DNA of 64,000 nt, taken from NCBI GenBank assembly GCA_002707495.1, contig PAMZ01000021.1, positions 62,001 through 126,000 of the forward strand, in the 5' to 3' direction. How positions within the stretch are numbered: the stretch's first letter is position 1; each line of letters opens with the position of its first letter. Made by a program: the position numbers and the translations under genes. Of the stretch, positions 24,114-32,121 are shown one piece after another. The notes beneath the pieces are model-generated. The model worked only from the letters and a program-made list of their open reading frames with translations. It searched no databases and was not told where the DNA came from. This DNA is from Halobacteriovoraceae bacterium. Lineage in GTDB: Bacteria; Bdellovibrionota; Bacteriovoracia; Bacteriovoracales; Bacteriovoracaceae.

Positions 24114-26924
24114 TTATCTGAGATTAAGGCCTATAATGATTTCAGCGTCAGTCCTTTCATCTCTTTGGTTTCTAAGAAGACGTATCCCATAACTTAGGGG
24201 AAATTTACGTAAACTATTTGTTTCCAGGTTAAGTTCTACTCCATAGGAATTAAGAGTGCGTCTTTGGAAATCATCTTCAAAGGCTGAATCTTCTAAATAT
24301 ATATCTGCAACAGTCGTATCAAAGAAGGCTTTGGAGTAAAGTCTTTGAAAATAAACCCAGTCACCGAGCCTGAGGTTTGGAAACCAAAGATTAGTGACGT
24401 ATTCAAGACTAAGTTTATTAAATTCGCTGGAAAACTCATAAGCATATCCTCGAGAAAAGGTATATCCTCCCAAAGGTACGTAGTTGTTATTGAGCTGGTA
24501 GAGGCTTTCATCAGCTGTTCTTTTCTCGTGGGTCATAGTAAAAGAAAGCCCATCATTTACTTTGATGCCTGGAAGAAAGAACTTAATTTGCGAAGCTAAG
24601 AAATAATTCGTTTGGTCTTGTTCAATATCAGTGTAATCAGCAAATAAACGATATCCCCATCTGGGTTGAATTTGTCTAAAGGCTTGGTTTTTAACTAGAC
24701 TGGAACTTAAGCCTAGGGTTTTTGCTATGAGAGCATCATTATTGAGTCTAGAGCTTGAGTTAAAATCATTTTCAGAAACCTCAATATTTTGTCCAGTAAT
24801 ACTTAGTATATGTTGACCTGCATAGACTCCAGTCTGATGAATATATGGCAGCGCCATAGAGGCTGCGACTCTCGTTTCAGTCCACTCCGACTCAATAGTG
24901 TTGATGGTGCTTTTTCTTCCTAAATAATCCAGCCCCAGGCTAAAGATGGGATAGTATTTGGCATAGGAAAAGAGCAGAGTTGAGAATGGTTTTCCCTCCT
25001 CACTGGTTTGTCCAATAGCTGCATCAAACGCCATGGTCCCCAAGATATTATTGGTATTTGCTTGTAGTTGAAAACCACGTCCTCCAAAAAATGACCAGGA
25101 ATGAGGACTAAATAGGCCCTCCGTAGTGGAATAATCTGAAGGTGTAAATTTTGCTTCATAAAAATCTTTATAATTATTTATGGGAGCTGGAGCTGATTTT
25201 GTGAATGAGTCGGAAGGACCTTGTCCTAGGTAATTGTAATTTTCAAATATACTTTCAAAGGGAATTTCTTTGCATCTAATACCTCGGCTTTTTAGCTTTT
25301 CTCCATTGGTATCCTCAAAAGAGTAATAAAGTTTTTCTCCAATAATCCTCGGTTGAAAAGCCCCGATAGGTTCGTCACTACACTGGGATAATCTTGAGCT
25401 TCCCAATTCAAGTGAGAATATATTGACGGCTCCTTTATAATCCGCCTCAAAATACACCTCTTCATTATGGTAATGAAGAGAATATAAATTAGATCGAGTG
25501 GGGGGAGTCAGTTCAATCTCATCACCTGATTTAATGAAATAGTGAACTAAGCTTTTCTTCCCCTCAAGGTCAATTTTAATAAGTATCAATTCATCGTCGG
25601 AAGACCATACGGCTTCGGAATAGACTGAATAATCTTCTTTAGGCTTGATTCGTTTAAGAATCTTTCTTCCTTTTAAAAGTCTTATATCGAAACGATCATT
25701 TTTATCAATAGAGGTGACGACAATATACTTCCCATTGGGAGAGTATTGAGGGTGATAATAACGTTTATGATAACTTAAACGCTTTGAAACCTTTCTCGTA
25801 AGATCGAACTCAAAAAGCTCACTCAGCCCTTGGAAGCCATATCTTTTGTCTGGGAGAGGTGAGGTGTAAAGAAATTTGTTCTTTTTTGCATCAACTCTTG
25901 AGAGTGAAGGTACCACATTTAATTCGGCTAAGGTTTTTTTTCCTTGTTTGAGTTCCCATAAACTATCAAGGCTTCTCTGGAGATATAATTTCCCAGGCAA
26001 AGGATAAATTTTTCTCGTATATTCGCTTGGAGGTTTTGCTTGATATTGCGGGTTGATTTGTTCCCATTGATTTTTTAAATCTTCTATCGACTCCTCATAA
26101 AACTCATCAAAGTTTTTTCCAGTTACTTTTTCAAAGGCGGAGTAGAACGTGTACACATTCCATGGACTCGCTATGGCATCTTTGAGAATCTTATCCCAAA
26201 CATCTTCACCATAAATTTTTACTGCTCGGGCAACAAGGTAATACCCATAAACATACCAGCTGGGTTGGGATGTTCTAAAATCGCTACCTAGTATGGTGTC
26301 GTATTGCGGTGCTTGATCATTTAATATTTGAGCTTTAAATCTTTTACTAAACCTAGGAGATCTTCCCCTTCCTGCATCTGTGTAGACTGTCTCTGCCCAG
26401 GTAGCATCACCTTCAAAATACCAAACAGGCATGACTATATTGATAAAAAAAGATAAAAAAGATTCTCCAAAAAGATAGTAAGGCGCTAGCATCCAGCTTT
26501 TAGTCATAGAATCGAATTGAACGACATGTCGATATTCATGGACGGCGAGAGCTTGTAACCATTCTGAGGCACCTACAGTCGGTGTTATTGAGTTGGTGTA
26601 AAACCATTCCGAGCGCCTAGGAGCTAGAGTGACAAAACCATTAGGAACATTATTATTGGGCCTAATAACAATAGTGATTTTCTTTGCTTGGTGTTGGTAG
26701 GTTTTTCCAACGAGGGGGGCGTAATAATTTAACATTGCCATGGTATAATGAGCTTTCTCTTCGAGATAGTCTGGGTAAACCACTTTGAAGGCATCTGACT
26801 CAATACTCTTCCAGTTTATGTCCGACCGACTTTGTTGGATTGAGACTTGCGCCATCGAGCGAATAGAAAATGTAATAAAAAGGCAAAAAAGCCCGAAAAT
26901 ACTGAGAATCTTTGAATTTTTCAC
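24114..26924 (-). CDS. Outer-membrane zinc protease with propeller and barrel-like C-terminus
   Basis: 936 residues with a signal peptide ending SMAQ. Residues ~30-280 form a gluzincin-type peptidase domain: HEYRH at 129-133 and the third ligand Glu171 in YFEGDATWAE. Residues ~300-540 contain PD40/TolB-like blades (YSPNGKYIVV, WSSDDELILI). The last ~330 residues alternate Gly/Tyr-rich strands and end GLNLR, resembling surface-antigen or BamA-type barrels. It is probably surface-anchored. The start is GTG at 26924, placed by the signal peptide and a TAGACT box six bases upstream. Confidence 0.8.
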   Translation of the reverse strand: MKNSKILSIFGLFCLFITFSIRSMAQVSIQQSRSDINWKSIESDAFKVVYPDYLEEKAHYTMAMLNYYAPLVGKTYQHQAKKITIVIRPNNNVPNGFVTLAPRRSEWFYTNSITPTVGASEWLQALAVHEYRHVVQFDSMTKSWMLAPYYLFGESFLSFFINIVMPVWYFEGDATWAETVYTDAGRGRSPRFSKRFKAQILNDQAPQYDTILGSDFRTSQPSWYVYGYYLVARAVKIYGEDVWDKILKDAIASPWNVYTFYSAFEKVTGKNFDEFYEESIEDLKNQWEQINPQYQAKPPSEYTRKIYPLPGKLYLQRSLDSLWELKQGKKTLAELNVVPSLSRVDAKKNKFLYTSPLPDKRYGFQGLSELFEFDLTRKVSKRLSYHKRYYHPQYSPNGKYIVVTSIDKNDRFDIRLLKGRKILKRIKPKEDYSVYSEAVWSSDDELILIKIDLEGKKSLVHYFIKSGDEIELTPPTRSNLYSLHYHNEEVYFEADYKGAVNIFSLELGSSRLSQCSDEPIGAFQPRIIGEKLYYSFEDTNGEKLKSRGIRCKEIPFESIFENYNYLGQGPSDSFTKSAPAPINNYKDFYEAKFTPSDYSTTEGLFSPHSWSFFGGRGFQLQANTNNILGTMAFDAAIGQTSEEGKPFSTLLFSYAKYYPIFSLGLDYLGRKSTINTIESEWTETRVAASMALPYIHQTGVYAGQHILSITGQNIEVSENDFNSSSRLNNDALIAKTLGLSSSLVKNQAFRQIQPRWGYRLFADYTDIEQDQTNYFLASQIKFFLPGIKVNDGLSFTMTHEKRTADESLYQLNNNYVPLGGYTFSRGYAYEFSSEFNKLSLEYVTNLWFPNLRLGDWVYFQRLYSKAFFDTTVADIYLEDSAFEDDFQRRTLNSYGVELNLETNSLRKFPLSYGIRLLRNQRDERTDAEIIIGLNLR

Positions 26925-26930
26925 AGTATG

Positions 26931-26936
26931 AGTCTA
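26931..26936 (-). promoter_or_regulatory. -10 box, leaderless GTG start
   Basis: TAGACT on the minus strand ends six bases before the GTG at 26924. No Shine-Dalgarno. Confidence 0.4.
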
Positions 26937-27042
26937 ATGAAGCAGGGTCGGAAAGTATATTAAATTAACTTACATTTCTTGCGAATATTTCGAAATCTGT
27001 TCCAATTAAAGAAAGACAACAAATTCAAAATCAGGAGGATAG

Positions 27043-28260
27043 ATGAAGAGTTGGATGGTAGCAGGCTTGCTCGTGACCACGAGTGCATTCGGAGCCGAAT
27101 ATATTGCAAAAATTAACCCACAATTTCATGGTAAATCGGCATTAAAGGCACTTGGTGCGAAAGACTTAAATCTAAGTTATGCCAAATTCGTAAAAATTTC
27201 ACTCGATCAAAAATCCTTTGATGGTCTGAAAAATAGTCCAGAGTTTGAGTATATCGAACCAAATTACACCTACAGAGCGATTAATACTCCAAGTGACTCT
27301 GACTTTGAAAAGCAATGGGGTCTAGAGAACACGGGAAGAAACTCAGGTGGCTGGTGGAGTCCAGGAACCGCTGGTGTTGATATTTCGGCACTCGAAGCAT
27401 GGAAAATAACTAAAGGTGGAAAAGAAATCAAAATCGCTGTTATAGACACAGGAGTTGATTATAACCATGAAGACCTCAAGAATAATATCATGATCAACGA
27501 AGCTGAGCTTAACGGAGCTGAGGGAGTTGATGATGATGGTAATGGATATATTGACGATGTTTATGGGTATGACTTCGCAAATGATGATGCCGACCCAATG
27601 GATGGGCATGGTCATGGGACCCATTGTGCTGGTGTTATCGGTGCAGAACATAATCAAATTGGTATTGCCGGTGTTATGGCAAATGTTCAAATCCTTCCCG
27701 TTCAATTCCTTTCTGCTAGTGGTGGTGGAACGTTAGAAGGAGCTCTAAAAGCAATAGACTATGCTACTTCTAGAGGTGTGAATATCATGAGTAACTCATG
27801 GGGTGGCGGTGGCCGATCAGAAGCTCTTTTCGAAGCTGTTCAAAGAGCTGAACAAGCAGGGATTGTGTTTGTTGCAGCAGCTGGAAATGAGTCAAATGAT
27901 AATGATGCAAAACCAGTTTACCCTGCGAATTATAAAGCTGATAATGTGATATCAGTAGGTGCGATGGATGGGAAAGGAAAGAAAGCTTCTTTTTCAAACT
28001 GGGGTGAGAAGACGGTTCATGTCTTTGCTCCAGGAGTCAATATTTACTCTACAGTTCAGGGTGATAGATATAAGAAAATGAGTGGAACCTCAATGGCCTG
28101 TCCTCATGTTTCAGGAATTGTTGGATTGTTACTTTCCATGGAACCAAATCTTTCGGTTACTGAGGTTAAGCAAAGATTAATGAGCACATCAACTCAAAGT
28201 ACAGAGCTAGATCGGTACACGGCTTCAGGCTATGCTGATGCTGCAAATGCTCTTCAATAA
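27043..28260 (+). CDS. Secreted subtilisin-like serine protease (S8) with I9-type propeptide
   Basis: 405 residues. Signal peptide (to ~17), an inhibitor-like propeptide (~18-75) and a subtilase domain. The triad is Asp135 (VIDTGVD), His191 (GHGTHCAG) and Ser350 (GTSMACPH), all intact. Two Asp/Asn-rich loops (DGNGYIDD) probably bind calcium. A secreted digestive protease. CAGGAGG lies shortly before the ATG. A strong terminator follows at 28289. Confidence 0.96.
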   Translation: MKSWMVAGLLVTTSAFGAEYIAKINPQFHGKSALKALGAKDLNLSYAKFVKISLDQKSFDGLKNSPEFEYIEPNYTYRAINTPSDSDFEKQWGLENTGRNSGGWWSPGTAGVDISALEAWKITKGGKEIKIAVIDTGVDYNHEDLKNNIMINEAELNGAEGVDDDGNGYIDDVYGYDFANDDADPMDGHGHGTHCAGVIGAEHNQIGIAGVMANVQILPVQFLSASGGGTLEGALKAIDYATSRGVNIMSNSWGGGGRSEALFEAVQRAEQAGIVFVAAAGNESNDNDAKPVYPANYKADNVISVGAMDGKGKKASFSNWGEKTVHVFAPGVNIYSTVQGDRYKKMSGTSMACPHVSGIVGLLLSMEPNLSVTEVKQRLMSTSTQSTELDRYTASGYADAANALQ

Positions 28261-28288
28261 TAGACATATATAATTCTCCAAAGGTTTT

Positions 28289-28312
28289 GGGAGCGCTAAG
28301 CGCTCCCTTTTT
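28289..28312 (+). terminator. Rho-independent terminator of the subtilase gene
   Basis: GGGAGCGC (28289-28296), loop TAA, GCGCTCCC (28300-28307), then TTTTT. An 8-bp GC-rich perfect stem with a T run. Confidence 0.85.
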
Positions 28313-29363
28313 ACTTTTTATAAGGGAGATATGATTTTAAAGTTTCAATTTCTTTTTCAATAAGAAGGTTTTGATTTTTAACATGATTCTCGATAGCAAC
28401 TCTAAACTGTGGTTGCTTAATATGGTGTAGTGATCCTATTTCTACGGGAGTGAAGCCTCGGAGTAATTTTTGTTCTCCTTGGGCACCAGCTTCAAAAACT
28501 AAATACCTATTCTCAATGACATACTCAATGGCTAGGTAATAACACATTTCAAAATGCAAATAAGAGTACTGATTTTCAAACTCTGGTCGAATGCCCCAAT
28601 AGCGTCCATAAAGCTTTTTCTCTCCTTCAAAGAAAAGAGACATAGCAATGAGTTCTTGGTTTTGATAAGCAAGATAATAAAATCCAGACTCAAGACTTAA
28701 GAAAAAATTCTCAGTGAGATAAGCTTGGGAATATTTTTTCATTATAGTTGAGAGATAAAGAAGATAGATTTCTTTTCTTTCACTTAAGCTTATTTGAGAA
28801 CTCTCTTTTTTGATAATTTTGATGGGATAATATTCAACTATTTTTCTTTCTTTAAGAATATTTTTTCTCTTTCTGGCTTTTAGAGCAGATAGATAGTCCT
28901 CATAGGTCTCAAATCGATTTATAAAATGAAACTGTAAAGTCTTTTGATAAAAATATCCTTGTTGAATGAAACGTGAATCTTCGTGAGTAAATAGAATATG
29001 ATGGCCGGAAAAATCATTGTCCAAATAATATTTTATCAAACTTTTAATGAAAGCATCTGATGGGTTTATAATTTTAGGTGCGCTGATTGGAGTAACTGGC
29101 AGCGCATGTAAAAGTTTAGGATAATAAGGGATTTGGTATCTGTGATAAAGGTCAGCCCATGCCCAATCGAAAATAAACTCACCGTAGGAGTGAGATTTCT
29201 TATAGGCATAGCTAAAACTATCATTTTCAACAAAATACAGAGGCTCCCATCCACTTTCAATTGATGTCACATTTGTTTTTTCCCATAGTTTAAACATATT
29301 GTAGGAGATGTAGGGATGTTGTGACTCTAATTTGATTTCAGGGATTTGATGATAAACCTTCAT
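28311..29363 (-). CDS. FemAB/GNAT-like protein of the DUF482 (peptidoglycan biosynthesis/recognition) family
   Basis: 350 residues, cytosolic. Family marks: PLYFVE, the DWAWAD..Y....IPYYPKLLHALPVTPI stretch (split here), and the C-terminal FEAGAQGEQKLLRGFTP followed by SLHHIKQP. The fold is GNAT-like, so acyl or aminoacyl transfer is likely; the true substrate is unknown. The ATG overlaps the stop of the upstream methyltransferase (ATGA). Confidence 0.85.
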   Translation of the reverse strand: MKVYHQIPEIKLESQHPYISYNMFKLWEKTNVTSIESGWEPLYFVENDSFSYAYKKSHSYGEFIFDWAWADLYHRYQIPYYPKLLHALPVTPISAPKIINPSDAFIKSLIKYYLDNDFSGHHILFTHEDSRFIQQGYFYQKTLQFHFINRFETYEDYLSALKARKRKNILKERKIVEYYPIKIIKKESSQISLSERKEIYLLYLSTIMKKYSQAYLTENFFLSLESGFYYLAYQNQELIAMSLFFEGEKKLYGRYWGIRPEFENQYSYLHFEMCYYLAIEYVIENRYLVFEAGAQGEQKLLRGFTPVEIGSLHHIKQPQFRVAIENHVKNQNLLIEKEIETLKSYLPYKK

Positions 29364-29935
29364 TTCTTTTTAAAGCACAGAATAAAATTATTGGCCGGCA
29401 TCGCAATCGTTTCAAGATGAATAAAATCATTTAATCCTGATTTTATTTTTTCAAAGTCTCGGATACCCATTAAGGGATCTTTTGACTTTAGATGATTGTC
29501 AAACTCTTGATTAGACTCACTGGTAAATTTACCCTCAAATTTAAATGGTCCATAAATAACAAGAAGGCCTTGGCCTTTGATGATGTCTGAAACTTCTCGA
29601 CAAAACTTTAAGGCTAATTTTTCACTCATAATATGAAGTGTGTTAGCTGTAAATACTGTATCAAAGCTTTGATCAACCTGTTTTTTTAAGGCTAGATGTC
29701 CCACCTCAAAAGCAATAGGAGAGTGAAGATTATTTCCATTGGATTCCATCATCCAATTATTTTCTTTACGATCTGCTGGGAACCATTTTACGGGTAGATG
29801 TTTTGAAAAATAAGAGGCATGTTGTCCCGTCCCATGTCCGATTTCTAAAACATCCCCTGTGACTTGAAGTTTCTTAAGGACTTCAAGAATTGGGTTTTTA
29901 TTGTTTTCACAAGCTTGGCTAAAAGGTTTTTCCAT
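29360..29935 (-). CDS. DUF938 SAM-dependent methyltransferase
   Basis: 191 residues. It starts with the typical PFSQACENNKNPILEVL and has the SAM loop LEIGHGTGQH. FTANTLHIMS and GLLVIYGPFKF further along are usual for DUF938. The methyl acceptor is unknown. A TATGAT box lies six bases before the ATG, overlapping the promoter of the divergent gene. It is coupled to the DUF482 gene. Confidence 0.9.
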   Translation of the reverse strand: MEKPFSQACENNKNPILEVLKKLQVTGDVLEIGHGTGQHASYFSKHLPVKWFPADRKENNWMMESNGNNLHSPIAFEVGHLALKKQVDQSFDTVFTANTLHIMSEKLALKFCREVSDIIKGQGLLVIYGPFKFEGKFTSESNQEFDNHLKSKDPLMGIRDFEKIKSGLNDFIHLETIAMPANNFILCFKKK

Positions 29936-29949
29936 TTTAAGATCATAAT
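29936..29949. promoter_or_regulatory. Two overlapping divergent leaderless promoters
   Basis: The gap between the divergent ATGs is only 14 bases. On the plus strand TAAGAT (29938-29943) ends six bases before ATG 29950. On the minus strand TATGAT (29947-29942) ends six bases before ATG 29935. The two -10 boxes share two bases. Confidence 0.55.
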
Positions 29950-30258
29950 ATGGAAGAATTCATTCAACAAATAATCAAAAATTTGGCAAATAATGGTTTC
30001 CCACATAAAAGGGTTTCTCTTCCTACAGAGAAGATGTTTGAAATCGCTGATGGTAAGGGATTAAGCTTTAATGCTGTTTTGGATCAATTAAAAGAAAAAC
30101 ATCAAATCACGGGAGAAATTGGTCCTGACACGATTGTTTTCTCACTCTCTCAAGCAGGTAGCGATATGTTTTCTAAGGCGCAAGAAATGATGTCTAAAAT
30201 GAGCCCAGAAGAGATGCAAGATCTTATGCAAAAGGCGCAGGATTGGCTTAAAAAATAA
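29950..30258 (+). CDS. Small protein of unknown function
   Basis: 102 residues, cytosolic and mostly helical, with a methionine-rich C-terminal helix (EMMSKMSPEEMQDLMQKAQDW). The N-terminal two thirds resembles a small winged or DNA-binding-like domain (SFNAVLDQLKEKHQITGEIG) but no family is recognised. The start is well fixed by the TAAGAT box and divergent neighbour. Confidence 0.75.
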   Translation: MEEFIQQIIKNLANNGFPHKRVSLPTEKMFEIADGKGLSFNAVLDQLKEKHQITGEIGPDTIVFSLSQAGSDMFSKAQEMMSKMSPEEMQDLMQKAQDWLKK

Positions 30259-30334
30259 TCTTTTTTTGAATCTTCTTATTTATGCTATTTCAATAGTTTA
30301 TCAGGCTTTTCATCGGATATTGGTCGCTTAAGTC

Positions 30335-30340
30335 TATAAT
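30335..30340 (+). promoter_or_regulatory. -10 box upstream of lipoprotein subtilase
   Basis: TATAAT with no clear -35, giving a leader of about 57 bases before the GGGAG-preceded ATG at 30404. Tentative. Confidence 0.3.
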
Positions 30341-30403
30341 TTTTATAGAGGACTCTGATCAAAAAAGATTAAATTTTCTAAACTCTCGGTTGGGAGATTA
30401 AGC

Positions 30404-32074
30404 ATGGTTTTGAACCAGTACATATTATTATGCACGCTATTACTTATTGTTAGCTGTAGTGATCAGTCTAGTAAAGTGGTGAAGCGGGGACAAAAATCTC
30501 ATCCTAAGCAGGCGATTATAGAGCCACCTCAGTCCGTATTAACAATATCTAAGCATTGGCAACATTTAGACCATAGTATCGATGGAATCGTTGGTGTTTC
30601 AACTTATAAGGCTAGTGAGAAGTTAGCCCTACTTCAACCAAATGAAGTTATCGTAGCCGTGCTGGACTCTGGTATTGATATCCACCATCCAGATTTAAGC
30701 TCTCAAATTTGGATTAATGAAGGAGAAATCCCCGCTAACGGAATTGATGATGATGGAAATGGCTATATAGATGACAGACATGGGTGGAATTTTCTAGGTT
30801 CAGATGACGGAAAAAATATTGTGGAAGAAAATCTTGAGGAGACGAGAATTTATCGTAACTTTATTCGAAGACTTCAAAGGGGCGAACATTTAAACAGCGG
30901 TGAACAAAAGCTATTTGAGACAGTAAAAAATATCGTCGAACACGGGATAGTCGAAAATAGAATGGCATTGAGAGAGGCTACATTAGATGCCAAAGCACTC
31001 GGTAATTATATGAAAGTCCTTAAGGATAAAACAGGAATAAGTGAGATCACGACAAGAGAGCAATTAGAGGCTTTTGATTCAAAAGAACTAGAAACATTAA
31101 AAGACGCTCTCCTGGAGCTGTGGGATAAGTATTGGCTTGGATTTTCAGGAATTCGAAGGGCCATAGAGAATGCAAATTATCACCTTAGATATGGTTATAA
31201 CTTAGATCTCAACGTTCGCTCTGAAATCATCGGAGATCAAACGGATGACTTCACAGATCAAAGCTATGGAAATAATGATGTTGTTGGAGAAAATAGTGAA
31301 CATGGAACGCATGTAGCGGGAATAATAGGTGCAACTCGTGGTAATGGAATAGGGGTTGATGGTATTGCCTCCAAGGTAAAAATCATGGTTTTACGAGTTA
31401 TCCCTAAAGGAGATGAAAGGGATAAAGATATTGCAAATGCCATCAGATATGCGGCGGATAATGGAGCTCAAATAATCAATCTAAGTTTTGGCAAAAGATT
31501 TTCACCTTATAAGGCTGAAGTTGATCAGGCACTTCAATATGCTTATGAGAAGGGAGTTTTATTTGTTCACGCAGCAGGAAATGAGGGTCTTAATATTGAT
31601 GGAGGTAAAGATAACTTTCCCAATAGCTATAGGTCCGACTTTGTAAGAAAAACTGATTTCAATTCTGCTTGGCTTGAAGTTGCCGCTAACACCGGTGAGA
31701 TTGGCTATAAATTTGTGCCTTATTTTTCAAACTATGGAAAAGAGGCGGCTCATTTTTTTGCTCCTGGAGATAAAATATATTCTACGACACCCCAAGGTGG
31801 ATACGCGACTTTTTCCGGGACCTCTATGGCTGCGCCAGTAGTAACAGGTGTCGCCGCCATATTAATGAGTGAATACCCAAATCTTAAGGCTAGCGAAGTA
31901 AAAGCAATATTAATGTCCAGTGCTTTTAGGCCAGATGATTTTATTGTTCAAAAACCAAGTTTAAAGCATTTAGAGCCAGGGTTTAGACTTCCTATAGGCT
32001 TTAAACACCTGAGCAAAACAGGCGGTATTGTGAATGCTTTTAAGGCCTTAGAGCTTACAAAAAATTTATTTTAA
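30404..32074 (+). CDS. Subtilisin-like serine protease (S8), lipoprotein
   Basis: 556 residues. The signal peptide ends in a lipobox (LIVSC, Cys17), so the enzyme is lipid-anchored. The triad is Asp88 (VLDSGID), His300 (EHGTHVAG) and Ser474 (GTSMAAP). About 210 residues separate Asp and His, versus about 56 in the other subtilase of this window, because of a charged, helical insert at ~130-290. No I9 propeptide is seen. GGGAG precedes the ATG. Confidence 0.93.
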   Translation: MVLNQYILLCTLLLIVSCSDQSSKVVKRGQKSHPKQAIIEPPQSVLTISKHWQHLDHSIDGIVGVSTYKASEKLALLQPNEVIVAVLDSGIDIHHPDLSSQIWINEGEIPANGIDDDGNGYIDDRHGWNFLGSDDGKNIVEENLEETRIYRNFIRRLQRGEHLNSGEQKLFETVKNIVEHGIVENRMALREATLDAKALGNYMKVLKDKTGISEITTREQLEAFDSKELETLKDALLELWDKYWLGFSGIRRAIENANYHLRYGYNLDLNVRSEIIGDQTDDFTDQSYGNNDVVGENSEHGTHVAGIIGATRGNGIGVDGIASKVKIMVLRVIPKGDERDKDIANAIRYAADNGAQIINLSFGKRFSPYKAEVDQALQYAYEKGVLFVHAAGNEGLNIDGGKDNFPNSYRSDFVRKTDFNSAWLEVAANTGEIGYKFVPYFSNYGKEAAHFFAPGDKIYSTTPQGGYATFSGTSMAAPVVTGVAAILMSEYPNLKASEVKAILMSSAFRPDDFIVQKPSLKHLEPGFRLPIGFKHLSKTGGIVNAFKALELTKNLF

Positions 32075-32121
32075 TTCCCTCCTTAACTGACCGATATGTA
32101 ATTGGAGAAGGGGGGTAGGTA

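Noticed and set aside
27343-27705. 120-codon minus-strand frame inside the subtilase gene
   Set aside because: Mirror of Asp/Gly-rich calcium-loop codons; antisense shadow.
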